Part shown: positions 16,611-25,294 of the stretch, piece after piece | Numbering within the stretch: the first letter of the stretch is position 1 | Layout of the letters: the number at the start of each line of letters is the position of its first letter | DNA from: Streptococcus pneumoniae | GTDB taxonomy: Bacteria; Bacillota; Bacilli; Lactobacillales; Streptococcaceae | DNA: 64,000 bases | Assembly: GCF_001113365.1 (NCBI RefSeq) | Contig: NZ_CKYA01000001.1 | Span: 441,501 to 505,500 of the forward strand | Direction: 5' to 3' | Translations under genes and position numbers: made by a program | Notes under the pieces: generated by a model | The model's database searches: none | What the model was told of the DNA's origin: nothing | Seen by the model: only the letters and a program-made list of their open reading frames with translations

Positions 16611-17373
16611 ATTTGAATTTGCTAAAGAGCTAATTAAGAAAGCGGGTCAGTACATCCTTGACCACATGCAGGAAGACTTGCGTGTTGAGACCAAGTCCTC
16701 TCCAACAGATTTGGTGACCAGACTGGACAAGGAAGTTCAGGAACTCTTGGTTGGTGAGATTTTGTCCCGTTATCCTGAGGATAAGATTTGTGCTGAAGAA
16801 GGGTGTCTGCGAGCTTCAGTTCAAGAGGGCAAGGTTTGGGTCATTGATCCCATTGATGGGACCAATAATTTTGTAGCCCAGCAGGAAGATTTTGCTGTTA
16901 TGATGGCTTATTTTGAAAATGGTCAGGGACAGTTTGGCCTAATTTATGATGTGGTCAAAGGGGATTGTTACCACGGTGGTGGGGTCTTTCCAGTTTGTCG
17001 AAATAATAAGCCCCTAGCTCCCTTTAAACCAAAACCACTTGGAGATTTTCTCATTGCAGGAAATAGTGGTATGCTAGAAACCAATGAATGGGGACTAGCT
17101 GATTTGAGTCGAGCCGTCCTCGGTGTTCGTGTCTATGGGAGTGCGGCCATTAGTTTTGCCAAGATTTTGTCAGGGCGTTTGTTGACCTATGTCACTTATC
17201 TGCAACCATGGGATTATGCTGCGGCTAGTATTTTAGGGGAAAGTCTGGGCTATCGGGTGGTGACCCTATCTGGTCAACCGCTTGATTTTCAAACCAGACA
17301 ACCGGTCATGATGCTACCTCTTGAGATGCAGGAGGAAATTCAGTCCTATATTTACGAAAGGAAAAGAACTTAA
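16600..17373 (+). CDS. Inositol monophosphatase family protein
   Basis: A 257-residue member of the lithium-sensitive metal-dependent phosphatase family. The metal-binding motifs are visible: acidic pair in ICAEEG, WVIDPIDGTNNF (about residues 84-95), and the late WDYAAASILGE motif. The substrate is unknown; nucleotides such as pAp or sugar phosphates are possible. I place the start at the TTG at 16600 because GGGGAAGGA stands 10 bases upstream and the protein then begins LESKFEFAKELI, with the normal family length. A longer frame reaches back to 16483 but runs inside UPF0223. Confidence 0.88.
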   Translation: MESKFEFAKELIKKAGQYILDHMQEDLRVETKSSPTDLVTRLDKEVQELLVGEILSRYPEDKICAEEGCLRASVQEGKVWVIDPIDGTNNFVAQQEDFAVMMAYFENGQGQFGLIYDVVKGDCYHGGGVFPVCRNNKPLAPFKPKPLGDFLIAGNSGMLETNEWGLADLSRAVLGVRVYGSAAISFAKILSGRLLTYVTYLQPWDYAAASILGESLGYRVVTLSGQPLDFQTRQPVMMLPLEMQEEIQSYIYERKRT

Positions 17374-18678
17374 ATGCAATTTCCAGAAGGATTTGTTGAA
17401 AAATATGAAGAGATACTAGGAGATGAGGCAAGAGATTTTCTTGCCTCTTTTGAGGAGGAAGCGGTTTCGGCCTTTCGGGTCAATCCTTTAAAAGAAGCGC
17501 AACTTTCCTTTTCTGATACCATTCCTCAAACTCCTTGGGGACATTATGGGAAGGTTTCAGGGAAATCGCCTGAGCATGCTACTGGTTTAGTTTATTCGCA
17601 AGAACCTGCTGCTCAGATGGTTGCTCAGGTAGCCCAGCCCAGTCCTGGTATGAAGGTCTTGGACTTGGCAGCTGCACCGGGAGGTAAATCAACTCAACTA
17701 GCAGCCTATCTAGCTGGAGAGGGCCTTCTCGTCTCCAATGAAATTTCAAGCAAACGGGCTAAGATTTTAGTAGAAAACATGGAGCGCTTTGGAGCGACAA
17801 ATGTTGTGGTGACCAATGAATCTGCTGACCGCTTGGCCAAGGTCTTTAAAGGCTATTTTGACCTCATTGTCCTTGATGCCCCTTGCTCTGGTGAAGGAAT
17901 GTTTCGTAAGCAACCAGATGCTATGAACTATTGGAGCTTAGAGTATCCGAGTCAATGTGCTAGCTTGCAAAGAGAAATTTTAGCAGATGCAGTAACCATG
18001 CTAGCTGAAGGTGGTCGTCTGGTTTATTCAACCTGTACCTGGGCACCCGAGGAAAACGAAGAGATTGTTAAGTGGTTGCTGGAAGAGTATGATTTTGATT
18101 TGTTGCCAGTAGAGCATATCAATGGAATGGTAGCTGGTATTGACCTGCCAGAAACGGCTCGGATGTACCCTCATCAGTTTAAGGGAGAGGGTCAGTTTGT
18201 AGCCCATCTACAGTTTAAGGGTAACAATCCAACTCCTAAATGTAAGGCAAGTAAGAGCAATCTTGGTCGAGAACAAGTTGCCTTGTGGCAAGAATTTGCC
18301 CAAAACCATTTGAAGGTCAATCTACCGGGAATCTTGCAGACTTTTGGGGACCAACTCTATCTCTTACCAGAACTCTTGCCAGATTTAGGTAAGCTCAAGA
18401 TTGCTCGCAATGGACTACATCTGGGCACTTTTAAGAAGAAACGCTTTGAGCCCAGTTTTGCTCTTGGTCTAGCCTTGAAACCGAGTCAGGTCGAACAATC
18501 GGTTGAAATTGGCCAAGAAGCGTTTGTCAAGTATGTGGCTGGAGAAACTGTTCAGCTGGCAGAAAGTCTGCCAAATGGTTGGTACCAAGTTTTGGTTAAA
18601 GGCAATGGCTTGGGCTTTGCAAAGGTTACTGGAAATGTTTTGAAAAATTATTTTCCAAAAGGCCTCAGATTCAAGTGA
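17374..18678 (+). CDS. RsmF/NOP2-type RNA m5C methyltransferase
   Basis: A 434-residue SAM-dependent methyltransferase that probably modifies cytosine in 16S rRNA or tRNA. The SAM site is LDLAAAPGGKSTQLA (about residues 95-109). The catalytic region has VLDAPCSGEGMFRK (motif IV, PC) and YSTCTWAPEENEE (motif VI, TC), giving the two cysteines used by m5C enzymes. A C-terminal domain with a PUA-like end (GNGLGFAKVTGNVLKNYFPKGL) fits the RsmF subgroup. The ATG follows directly on the previous stop, with AAAGGAAAAG as ribosome site. Confidence 0.9.
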   Translation: MQFPEGFVEKYEEILGDEARDFLASFEEEAVSAFRVNPLKEAQLSFSDTIPQTPWGHYGKVSGKSPEHATGLVYSQEPAAQMVAQVAQPSPGMKVLDLAAAPGGKSTQLAAYLAGEGLLVSNEISSKRAKILVENMERFGATNVVVTNESADRLAKVFKGYFDLIVLDAPCSGEGMFRKQPDAMNYWSLEYPSQCASLQREILADAVTMLAEGGRLVYSTCTWAPEENEEIVKWLLEEYDFDLLPVEHINGMVAGIDLPETARMYPHQFKGEGQFVAHLQFKGNNPTPKCKASKSNLGREQVALWQEFAQNHLKVNLPGILQTFGDQLYLLPELLPDLGKLKIARNGLHLGTFKKKRFEPSFALGLALKPSQVEQSVEIGQEAFVKYVAGETVQLAESLPNGWYQVLVKGNGLGFAKVTGNVLKNYFPKGLRFK

Positions 18679-19363
18679 AAATGCTAGTCAAATATCTTAT
18701 TCTATGTTATAGTGAAAGTATGGATTTTTTTAGTAGGATGATTCTTGATATCTTGATTGCCATCACATGTAGTTTTACTACTCAATGAAAATCAAAGAGC
18801 AAACTAGGAAGCTAGCCATAGATAGCTCAAAATACTGTTTTGAGGTTGCAAATAGGACTGACGGAGTCAGTTACAAAGCATTGCTTTAAAGTTGTAGATA
18901 GGACTGACCAAATAGGTACATACCTATAACAAGGCAAGGCTGACCTGGTTTGAAGAGATTTTCAAAGAGTACAAGAAGTTTAGTTATTAGCGTTCTTACC
19001 GCTTGTAAACTAGATTTCCCATAAAATAGAATCTTTTCCTTTTAGTTGTAAACTAGTCTGGGAGAGTAGAGAGGTTTGAGATACCTTTCTAGCTTTTGGA
19101 TTATCATCTAAGGAGAGTAACCTTTTCCTTGCATTAAAAAGGGGAAAAAGAGACACGAAATGACTATAATGGGTGACAATGGGGGAAGGGATAGACAAGA
19201 GATTTTATCCACATATGAAAAAAGGAGGTTAGAAAAGAGTAATATAGCCTATATTATATAAATAATCAATTGCGCAGAAATTTGGTAAGAATTCATGCGT
19301 CAACTCATAAAGAACTACTTAAAAAATTCACAGTATTCATAATTATTTTCGAGGAGAAAAACA
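18679..19363 (+). other. 685-bp intergenic stretch
   Basis: No convincing gene is present. It holds the RUP-like repeat at 18779-18971. To the right there is a near-palindrome AATATAGCCTATATT at about 19241-19255 just upstream of pstS, and a strong but unused ribosome-site-like sequence AAAAAAGGAGG near 19216-19226. I could not identify a clear -35/-10 pair for pstS; the AT-rich TATATTATATAAATAATC near 19250-19266 is the best candidate for its -10 region. Confidence 0.6.
18779..18971 (+). repeat. RUP-like intergenic repeat, long form
   Basis: Starts TACTCAATGAAAATCAAAGA and ends GAAGAGATTTTCAAAGAGTA, which are imperfect terminal inverted repeats bounded by TA. RUP elements of pneumococcus (about 107 bp, IS630-like ends, TA target) have this form. 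This copy is 193 bp because the inner part with AGGACTGAC and a TTGC(A)AATAGG-like segment is repeated. Two other copies lie at 42784-42886 and 61200-61310. Confidence 0.75.
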
Positions 19364-20242
19364 GTGAAAAAAAGAAAAAAGCTTGCTCTGTCTCTTATCG
19401 CTTTTTGGCTGACGGCTTGTTTAGTAGGCTGTGCTAGCTGGATTGATCGTGGAGAATCCATGACGGCTGTTGGCTCAACTGCCTTGCAACCCTTGGTTGA
19501 AGTAGCGGCAGATGAATTTGGCACGATCCATGTTGGAAAAACGGTCAATGTCCAAGGGGGAGGTTCTGGTACAGGCTTGTCCCAGGTTCAGTCTGGGGCA
19601 GTTGATATAGGAAACTCAGATGTATTTGCTGAGGAAAAAGACGGAATTGATGCTTCTGCTCTTGTTGACCACAAGGTCGCGGTAGCTGGCTTGGCTCTGA
19701 TTGCCAATAAGGAGGTTGATGTTGATAACCTAACGACAGAGCAACTTCGTCAAATCTTCATAGGTGAGGTAACCAATTGGAAAGAGGTTGGTGGTAAGGA
19801 CTTACCCATCTCTGTTATCAATCGGGCAGCCGGCTCTGGCTCTCGTGCTACCTTTGATACTGTCATTATGGAAGGTCAGTCTGCCATGCAAAGTCAGGAG
19901 CAGGATTCAAATGGAGCGGTAAAATCAATCGTATCAAAAAGTCCAGGAGCTATCTCTTATTTATCTCTTACCTATATAGATGATTCGGTCAAAAGCATGA
20001 AGTTGAATGGTTATGACTTAAGTCCAGAAAATATAAGTAGCAATAATTGGCCCTTGTGGTCTTATGAGCATATGTATACATTGGGGCAGCCCAATGAGTT
20101 AGCTGCAGAATTTCTCAATTTTGTTCTCTCGGATGAGACCCAAGAAGGGATTGTCAAAGGATTGAAGTATATTCCGATTAAGGAAATGAAGGTTGAAAAA
20201 GATGCTGCCGGAACTGTGACAGTGTTGGAAGGGAGACAATAA
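19364..20242 (+). CDS. pstS: Phosphate ABC transporter substrate-binding lipoprotein
   Basis: A 292-residue extracellular lipoprotein that captures inorganic phosphate for the PstCAB importer. Start is GTG with GAGGAG 8 bases upstream. Two possible lipobox cysteines are present, LTAC at 16-19 and LVGC at 20-23; the second is the more likely. Phosphate-binding motifs AVGSTALQPL, QGGGSGTGLSQV and NRAAGSGSRATF are all there. First gene of pstS-pstC-pstA-pstB-pstB-phoU; its stop overlaps the pstC ATG. Confidence 0.95.
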   Translation: MKKRKKLALSLIAFWLTACLVGCASWIDRGESMTAVGSTALQPLVEVAADEFGTIHVGKTVNVQGGGSGTGLSQVQSGAVDIGNSDVFAEEKDGIDASALVDHKVAVAGLALIANKEVDVDNLTTEQLRQIFIGEVTNWKEVGGKDLPISVINRAAGSGSRATFDTVIMEGQSAMQSQEQDSNGAVKSIVSKSPGAISYLSLTYIDDSVKSMKLNGYDLSPENISSNNWPLWSYEHMYTLGQPNELAAEFLNFVLSDETQEGIVKGLKYIPIKEMKVEKDAAGTVTVLEGRQ

Positions 20243-21159
20243 TGAATCAAGAAGAATTAGCTAAGAAAATGTTGCTTCCATCAAAGAATTCTCGTCTGGA
20301 GAAATTAGGAAAAGGTTTGACCTTTGCCTGTCTTTCTTTGATAGTCATCCTTGTGGCCATGATTTTGGTTTTCGTAGCGCAAAAAGGCTTGTCGACCTTC
20401 TTTGTCAATGGTGTGAATATCTTTGACTTTCTTTTGGGAGGAACTTGGAATCCTTCTAGTAAAGAATTTGGTGCCCTTCCTATGATTTTGGGTTCCTTTA
20501 TCGTTACCATTCTCTCAGCCCTTATCGCAACACCCTTTGCTATTGGTGCAGCAGTTTTTATGACCGAAGTATCACCAAAAGGGGCGAAGATTTTGCAACC
20601 AGCTATTGAACTCCTGGTTGGGATTCCTTCAGTAGTGTACGGATTTATTGGCTTGCAAGTCGTCGTTCCCTTTGTTCGCAGTGTCTTTGGTGGGACTGGT
20701 TTTGGGATTTTGTCAGGGATTTCCGTCCTCTTTGTCATGATTTTGCCGACCGTAACCTTTATGACAACGGATAGCTTGCGTGCGGTTCCTCGTTATTATC
20801 GTGAGGCCAGTTTCGCTATGGGAGCCACTCGCTGGCAGACTATCTGGCGTGTGATCTTGAAGGCGGCCCGTTCTGGTATTTTCACTGCAGTGGTCTTTGG
20901 GATGGCGCGTGCCTTTGGTGAGGCTCTAGCTATCCAGATGGTTGTCGGAAACTCAGCTGTTATCCCAACTTCCTTGACCACACCAGCTGCAACTTTAACT
21001 TCTATATTAACTATGGGAATTGGGAACACTGTCATGGGAACTGTAAATAATAATGTTCTCTGGTCACTGGCCTTGGTACTGCTCTTGATGAGTTTAGTTT
21101 TTAACAGTGTGATTAAATTGATTACGAAAGAAAGAGGAAAGAAAAATTATGCGCGCTAA
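20242..21159 (+). CDS. pstC: Phosphate ABC transporter permease PstC
   Basis: A 305-residue inner-membrane permease with about six helices; the first is at residues 27-50. The binding-protein-dependent transport signature is seen in EASFAMGATRWQTIWRV (about 188-204). It pairs with PstA to form the phosphate channel driven by PstB. Start ATG overlaps the pstS stop by one base (TAATG), and the 3' end overlaps pstA by 11 bases. Confidence 0.95.
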   Translation: MNQEELAKKMLLPSKNSRLEKLGKGLTFACLSLIVILVAMILVFVAQKGLSTFFVNGVNIFDFLLGGTWNPSSKEFGALPMILGSFIVTILSALIATPFAIGAAVFMTEVSPKGAKILQPAIELLVGIPSVVYGFIGLQVVVPFVRSVFGGTGFGILSGISVLFVMILPTVTFMTTDSLRAVPRYYREASFAMGATRWQTIWRVILKAARSGIFTAVVFGMARAFGEALAIQMVVGNSAVIPTSLTTPAATLTSILTMGIGNTVMGTVNNNVLWSLALVLLLMSLVFNSVIKLITKERGKKNYAR

Positions 21160-22033
21160 GAAATTAGATAAACTTGCAACAGCTGTCCTCTATACGATTG
21201 CTAGCATCATTGTGACAATCTTGGCTTCCTTGATTCTCTATATCTTGGTTCGGGGCTTGCCCCATATCTCTTGGTCTTTCTTGACTGGAAGGTCTTCTGC
21301 TTTTCAAGCAGGTGGTGGGATTGGCATTCAGCTTTACAATTCCTTTTTCCTATTGGTCATTACTTTGATTATTTCTGTACCTCTTTCTATGGGAGCTGGG
21401 ATTTACTTGGCTGAGTATGCTAAAAAAGGTCCTGTTACCAACTTTGTGCGGACTTGTATTGAAATCTTGTCCTCTTTACCATCAGTGGTGGTGGGTCTCT
21501 TTGGTTACTTGATCTTTGTAGTCCAGTTTGAGTATGGATTTTCAATCATTTCAGGTGCCTTGGCCTTGACAGTCTTTAACTTGCCTCAGATGACGCGTAA
21601 TGTAGAGGATAGTTTGAAACATGTTCACCATACCCAACGTGAGGCTGGTCTGGCTCTTGGGATTTCTCGTTGGGAGACAGTGGTTCATGTTGTTATTCCA
21701 GAAGCGCTTCCAGGTATTGTAACGGGTGTCGTCTTGGCATCTGGTCGTATCTTTGGCGAAGCTGCAGCTCTGATTTATACAGCAGGGCAATCGGCGCCAG
21801 CTCTTGACTGGTCTAACTGGAATATCCTCAGTGTGACTAGCCCCATCTCTATCTTCCGTCAAGCAGAAACCTTGGCTGTCCATATCTGGAAAGTCAATAG
21901 TGAAGGCACTATTCCAGATGGAACTATTGTATCAGCAGGTTCTGCCGCTGTGCTCCTAATCTTTATCCTGATTTTTAACTTTGGAGCTCGTAAGTTCGGA
22001 AACTATCTACACAAGAAATTAACCGCTGTCTAA
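21149..22033 (+). CDS. pstA: Phosphate ABC transporter permease PstA
   Basis: A 294-residue permease with about six membrane helices and the cytoplasmic loop EAGLALGISRWETVVHVVI (about 164-182), which contacts the ATPase. It forms the second half of the phosphate channel with PstC. The ATG at 21149 is preceded by GAAAGAGGAAAG. Ten bases after its stop the first pstB begins. Confidence 0.95.
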   Translation: MRAKKLDKLATAVLYTIASIIVTILASLILYILVRGLPHISWSFLTGRSSAFQAGGGIGIQLYNSFFLLVITLIISVPLSMGAGIYLAEYAKKGPVTNFVRTCIEILSSLPSVVVGLFGYLIFVVQFEYGFSIISGALALTVFNLPQMTRNVEDSLKHVHHTQREAGLALGISRWETVVHVVIPEALPGIVTGVVLASGRIFGEAAALIYTAGQSAPALDWSNWNILSVTSPISIFRQAETLAVHIWKVNSEGTIPDGTIVSAGSAAVLLIFILIFNFGARKFGNYLHKKLTAV

Positions 22034-22043
22034 AGGAGAAGCC

Positions 22044-22847
22044 ATGTCAACATATAACTGGGATGAGAAGCATATCCTTACCTTTCCTGAAGAAAAAGTA
22101 GCCCTTTCTACTAAGGATGTCCATGTTTACTATGGTAAAAATGAATCCATTAAGGGGATTGATATGCAATTTGAAAGAAATAAAATTACAGCTTTGATTG
22201 GTCCGTCGGGATCGGGGAAATCTACCTACTTACGCAGTCTCAATCGCATGAATGATACTATTGATATTGCTAAAGTAACTGGGCAGATTCTCTATCGTGG
22301 AATTGATGTCAACCGTCCAGAAATCAACGTTTATGAAATGCGTAAACACATTGGAATGGTTTTTCAACGCCCTAATCCATTTGCTAAGTCAATTTACCGT
22401 AATATTACCTTTGCGCATGAACGTGCTGGAGTTAAGGATAAGCAAGTCCTAGATGAAATCGTAGAAACCTCCCTTCGTCAGGCTGCCCTCTGGGATCAGG
22501 TTAAAGACGATCTCCACAAGTCAGCCTTGATCTTATCAGGTGGTCAGCAACAACGTCTCTGTATTGCTCGTGCCATCTCTGTTAAGCCAGATATCCTCTT
22601 AATGGATGAGCCAGCCTCAGCCTTGGATCCGATTGCGACCATGCAACTAGAAGAGACCATGTTTGAGCTCAAGAAAGACTTTACCATCATCATTGTAACG
22701 CATAATATGCAGCAGGCTGCTCGTGCAAGTGACTATACAGGCTTCTTTTACTTGGGTGATTTGATTGAGTATGACAAAACTGCAACTATTTTCCAAAATG
22801 CCAAGCTACAGTCCACCAATGACTATGTATCTGGTCACTTTGGTTAG
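22044..22847 (+). CDS. pstB: Phosphate ABC transporter ATP-binding protein, first copy
   Basis: A 267-residue ATPase with Walker A GPSGSGKS (residues 53-60), Q-loop in GMVFQRPNPFAKSIY, signature LSGGQQQRL and Walker B ILLMDEPASALDP. It energises phosphate import. The N-terminus is about 20 residues longer than that of the second copy, so the two are not recent duplicates. AAAGGAGAAGCC precedes the ATG. Many streptococci carry two pstB genes in this order. Confidence 0.95.
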   Translation: MSTYNWDEKHILTFPEEKVALSTKDVHVYYGKNESIKGIDMQFERNKITALIGPSGSGKSTYLRSLNRMNDTIDIAKVTGQILYRGIDVNRPEINVYEMRKHIGMVFQRPNPFAKSIYRNITFAHERAGVKDKQVLDEIVETSLRQAALWDQVKDDLHKSALILSGGQQQRLCIARAISVKPDILLMDEPASALDPIATMQLEETMFELKKDFTIIIVTHNMQQAARASDYTGFFYLGDLIEYDKTATIFQNAKLQSTNDYVSGHFG

Positions 22848-22859
22848 AAAGGAAACCGT

Positions 22860-23618
22860 ATGACAGATGCGATTTTACAGGTATCAGACCTGTCCGTTTA
22901 TTATAATAAAAAGAAGGCTTTGAATAGTGTTTCCCTATCTTTCCAACCTAAGGAAATTACAGCCTTGATTGGTCCATCTGGATCAGGGAAGTCAACCCTC
23001 CTCAAGTCTCTCAACCGCATGGGAGATCTCAATCCAGAGGTGACCACAACTGGATCCGTGGTGTACAATGGTCACAACATCTACAGTCCGCGTACAGATA
23101 CGGTTGAATTACGTAAGGAAATCGGAATGGTTTTCCAACAACCAAACCCTTTTCCTATGTCTATCTACGAAAATGTTGTTTACGGGCTTCGTATCAATGG
23201 AGTGAAGGACAAGCAAGTTCTAGATGAAGCGGTAGAAAAAGCCCTACAACGAGCTTCTATCTGGGATGAGGTCAAGGACCGCCTACATGATTCAGCTATC
23301 GGGCTTTCAGGTGGACAACAGCAACGTGTCTGTGTTGCCCGTGTCTTGGCAACCAGCCCTAAAATTATTCTTTTGGATGAACCGACTTCAGCCTTGGACC
23401 CTATCTCGGCTGGTAAGATTGAGGAAACCTTGTATGGTCTAAAAGATAAATACACCATGCTCTTGGTTACGCGTTCCATGCAACAAGCCTCTCGTATCTC
23501 TGACAAGACAGGATTTTTCCTAGATGGAGATTTGATTGAGTTTAACGATACCAAGAAGATGTTCCTCAACCCACAACACAAGGAAACAGAAGATTATATT
23601 TCAGGAAAATTTGGATAA
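22860..23618 (+). CDS. pstB: Phosphate ABC transporter ATP-binding protein, second copy
   Basis: A 252-residue ATPase with Walker A GPSGSGKST (residues 38-46), Q-loop in GMVFQQPNPFPMSIY, signature LSGGQQQRV and Walker B IILLDEPTSALDP. It is clearly related to the preceding gene but differs at many positions, including the H-loop region, where this copy reads LLVTRSMQQ instead of IVTHNMQQ; the usual switch histidine is replaced by arginine. AGAAAGGA precedes the ATG. Confidence 0.95.
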   Translation: MTDAILQVSDLSVYYNKKKALNSVSLSFQPKEITALIGPSGSGKSTLLKSLNRMGDLNPEVTTTGSVVYNGHNIYSPRTDTVELRKEIGMVFQQPNPFPMSIYENVVYGLRINGVKDKQVLDEAVEKALQRASIWDEVKDRLHDSAIGLSGGQQQRVCVARVLATSPKIILLDEPTSALDPISAGKIEETLYGLKDKYTMLLVTRSMQQASRISDKTGFFLDGDLIEFNDTKKMFLNPQHKETEDYISGKFG

Positions 23619-23626
23619 GGAGATAA

Positions 23627-24283
23627 ATGATGTTACGTTCTCAATTTGAAGAAGATTTAGAGAAATTGCACAACCAGTTCTACGCTATGGGACAAGAAGT
23701 GCTATCCCAAATCAATCGTACAGTGCGTGCCTTTGTTACGCATGACCGTGATTTGGCCAAGGAAGTCATCGAAGACGATGCAGAAGTAAACGAATACGAA
23801 GTGAAATTGGAGAAGAAATCATTTGAAATGATTGCCCTCCAACAACCCGTTTCTCAGGACTTGCGTACTGTTTTGACAGTCTTGAAGGCTGTATCTGACT
23901 TGGAACGTATGGGGGACCATGCCGTTTCCATTGCCAAAGCGGCAATTCGTATGAAAGGGGAGCAACGCATCCCGGCTGTTGAAGAAGAAATCAAGAGAAT
24001 GGGGCGCGATGTCAAGAATTTCGTTGAAGCAGCCCTTGAACTCTATCTGAATGGTTCAGTAGACCAGGCCTATGAAGTAGCAGCCATGGATGAAAAAATC
24101 AACCATTACTTTGATAGCATTCGTGATTTGGCTACAGAAGAAATCAAGAAAAATCCAGATGCCATCGTTACAGGTCGTGATTATTTCCAAGTGATTGCCT
24201 TCTTGGAACGCATTGGAGACTATGCTAAAAATATCTGTGAATGGGTTGTTTACTTTGAAACAGGTAAGATTGTCGAACTATAA
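23627..24283 (+). CDS. phoU: Phosphate transport regulator PhoU
   Basis: A 218-residue, all-helical cytoplasmic protein made of two similar three-helix halves. The metal-binding type motifs are seen in DLERMGDHAVSIAKAA (about residues 90-105) and in the second half FLERIGDYAKNICEW (about 193-207). PhoU restrains the Pst transporter and the phosphate-sensing kinase when phosphate is plentiful. The frame offers ATGATG at 23627 and 23630; AAGGAGA upstream suits either. Last gene of the operon, followed by a terminator. Confidence 0.95.
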   Translation: MMLRSQFEEDLEKLHNQFYAMGQEVLSQINRTVRAFVTHDRDLAKEVIEDDAEVNEYEVKLEKKSFEMIALQQPVSQDLRTVLTVLKAVSDLERMGDHAVSIAKAAIRMKGEQRIPAVEEEIKRMGRDVKNFVEAALELYLNGSVDQAYEVAAMDEKINHYFDSIRDLATEEIKKNPDAIVTGRDYFQVIAFLERIGDYAKNICEWVVYFETGKIVEL

Positions 24284-24302
24284 AATAGATTCATTCTGTA
24301 TA

Positions 24303-24336
24303 AAAAGGAGCTTGAAATCAACTGATAGCTCCTTTT
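24303..24336 (+). terminator. Terminator of the pst-phoU operon
   Basis: AAAAGGAGCT (24303-24312) pairs perfectly with AGCTCCTTTT (24327-24336), giving a 10-bp stem with a 14-base loop. Confidence 0.85.
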
Positions 24337-24380
24337 CTTGAATGAAAAAAATATTTTTAAGATAAAAATTCAAAAAACAC

Positions 24381-24409
24381 TTGACAAGTAACTTGAATAG
24401 CGTTATAAT
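24381..24409 (+). promoter_or_regulatory. Consensus promoter of the amino-acid-binding protein gene
   Basis: TTGACA at 24381-24386 and TATAAT at 24404-24409 with 17-base spacing, both perfect consensus. The leader to the ATG at 24441 is about 25 bases and contains AGAGAGGTTG as ribosome site. Confidence 0.9.
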
Positions 24410-24440
24410 TATACAAAATCAATAGAGAGGTTGTTTATTT

Positions 24441-25256
24441 ATGAAATCAAAAAAATGGATATTTGTTTTATGTAGTTTTCTTGCAAGTTTCTTCTTAGTG
24501 GCTTGCCAGTCAGGTTCGAATGGTTCTCAGTCAGCTGTTGAGGCCATTAAGCAAAAGGGGAAATTAGTTGTGGCGACCAGTCCTGACTATGCACCTTTTG
24601 AATTTCAATCTTTAGTTGACGGAAAAAACCAGGTAGTCGGTGCGGATATTGATATGGCACAAGCTATCGCTGACGAACTTGGGGTGAAGTTGGAAATTTC
24701 AAGCATGAGTTTTGACAATGTCTTGACCAGTCTTCAAACTGGAAAGGCTGACCTAGCAGTTGCGGGAATTAGCGCTACTGACGAGAGAAAAGAAGTCTTT
24801 GATTTTTCAATCCCTTACTATGAAAACAAGATTAGTTTCTTGGTTCGTAAGGCTGATGTAGAAAAATACAAGGATCTAACTAGCATAGAAAGTGCCAATA
24901 TTGCGGCCCAAAAAGGGACTGTTCCAGAATCAATGGTCAAGGAACAATTGCCAAAAGCTCAATTAACTTCCCTAACCAATATGGGGGAAGCTGTCAATGA
25001 ATTGCAGGCTGGAAAAGTAGATGCTGTTCACATGGATGAGCCAGTTGCCCTTAGTTATGCTGCTAAAAATGCGGACCTAGCTGTTGCAACCGTCAGCTTG
25101 AAGATGAAGGACGGCGAAGCTAATGCAGTTGCCCTTAGAAAAAATAGTGCTGATTTGAAAGAAGTGGTGGACAAGGTCATCCAAAAACTCAAGGATGACG
25201 GTACCTACCAAAAATATCTTGAAAAGGCAGCAACCTTAACAGAAGTTGAAGAATAA
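24441..25256 (+). CDS. Amino acid ABC transporter substrate-binding lipoprotein (orphan)
   Basis: A 271-residue lipoprotein of the polar amino acid binding family (solute-binding family 3). The lipobox LVAC ends at C22; typical features follow: KGKLVVATSPDYAPFEF, GADIDMAQAIADELG, AGISATDERKEVFDFSIPYY and the late VDAVHMDEPVA. It should bind an amino acid outside the cell. No permease or ATPase gene lies beside it, so it must work with a transporter encoded elsewhere. It stands alone between two terminators with a consensus promoter. Confidence 0.9.
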   Translation: MKSKKWIFVLCSFLASFFLVACQSGSNGSQSAVEAIKQKGKLVVATSPDYAPFEFQSLVDGKNQVVGADIDMAQAIADELGVKLEISSMSFDNVLTSLQTGKADLAVAGISATDERKEVFDFSIPYYENKISFLVRKADVEKYKDLTSIESANIAAQKGTVPESMVKEQLPKAQLTSLTNMGEAVNELQAGKVDAVHMDEPVALSYAAKNADLAVATVSLKMKDGEANAVALRKNSADLKEVVDKVIQKLKDDGTYQKYLEKAATLTEVEE

Positions 25257-25258
25257 GA

Positions 25259-25294
25259 AAAAGCAGAGTTGGAGATCATTCCAATTCTGCTTTT
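25259..25294. terminator. Shared bidirectional terminator
   Basis: AAAAGCAGAGTTGGA (25259-25273) pairs with TCCAATTCTGCTTTT (25280-25294) except one mismatch. A runs on one side and T on the other let it stop transcription from both convergent genes. It overlaps the last codons of the MocR-type gene. Confidence 0.85.

Noticed and set aside
19010..19198. 62-codon frame on the minus strand in the gap before pstS
   Set aside because: No ribosome site, no recognisable family and biased composition; I treat it as chance.
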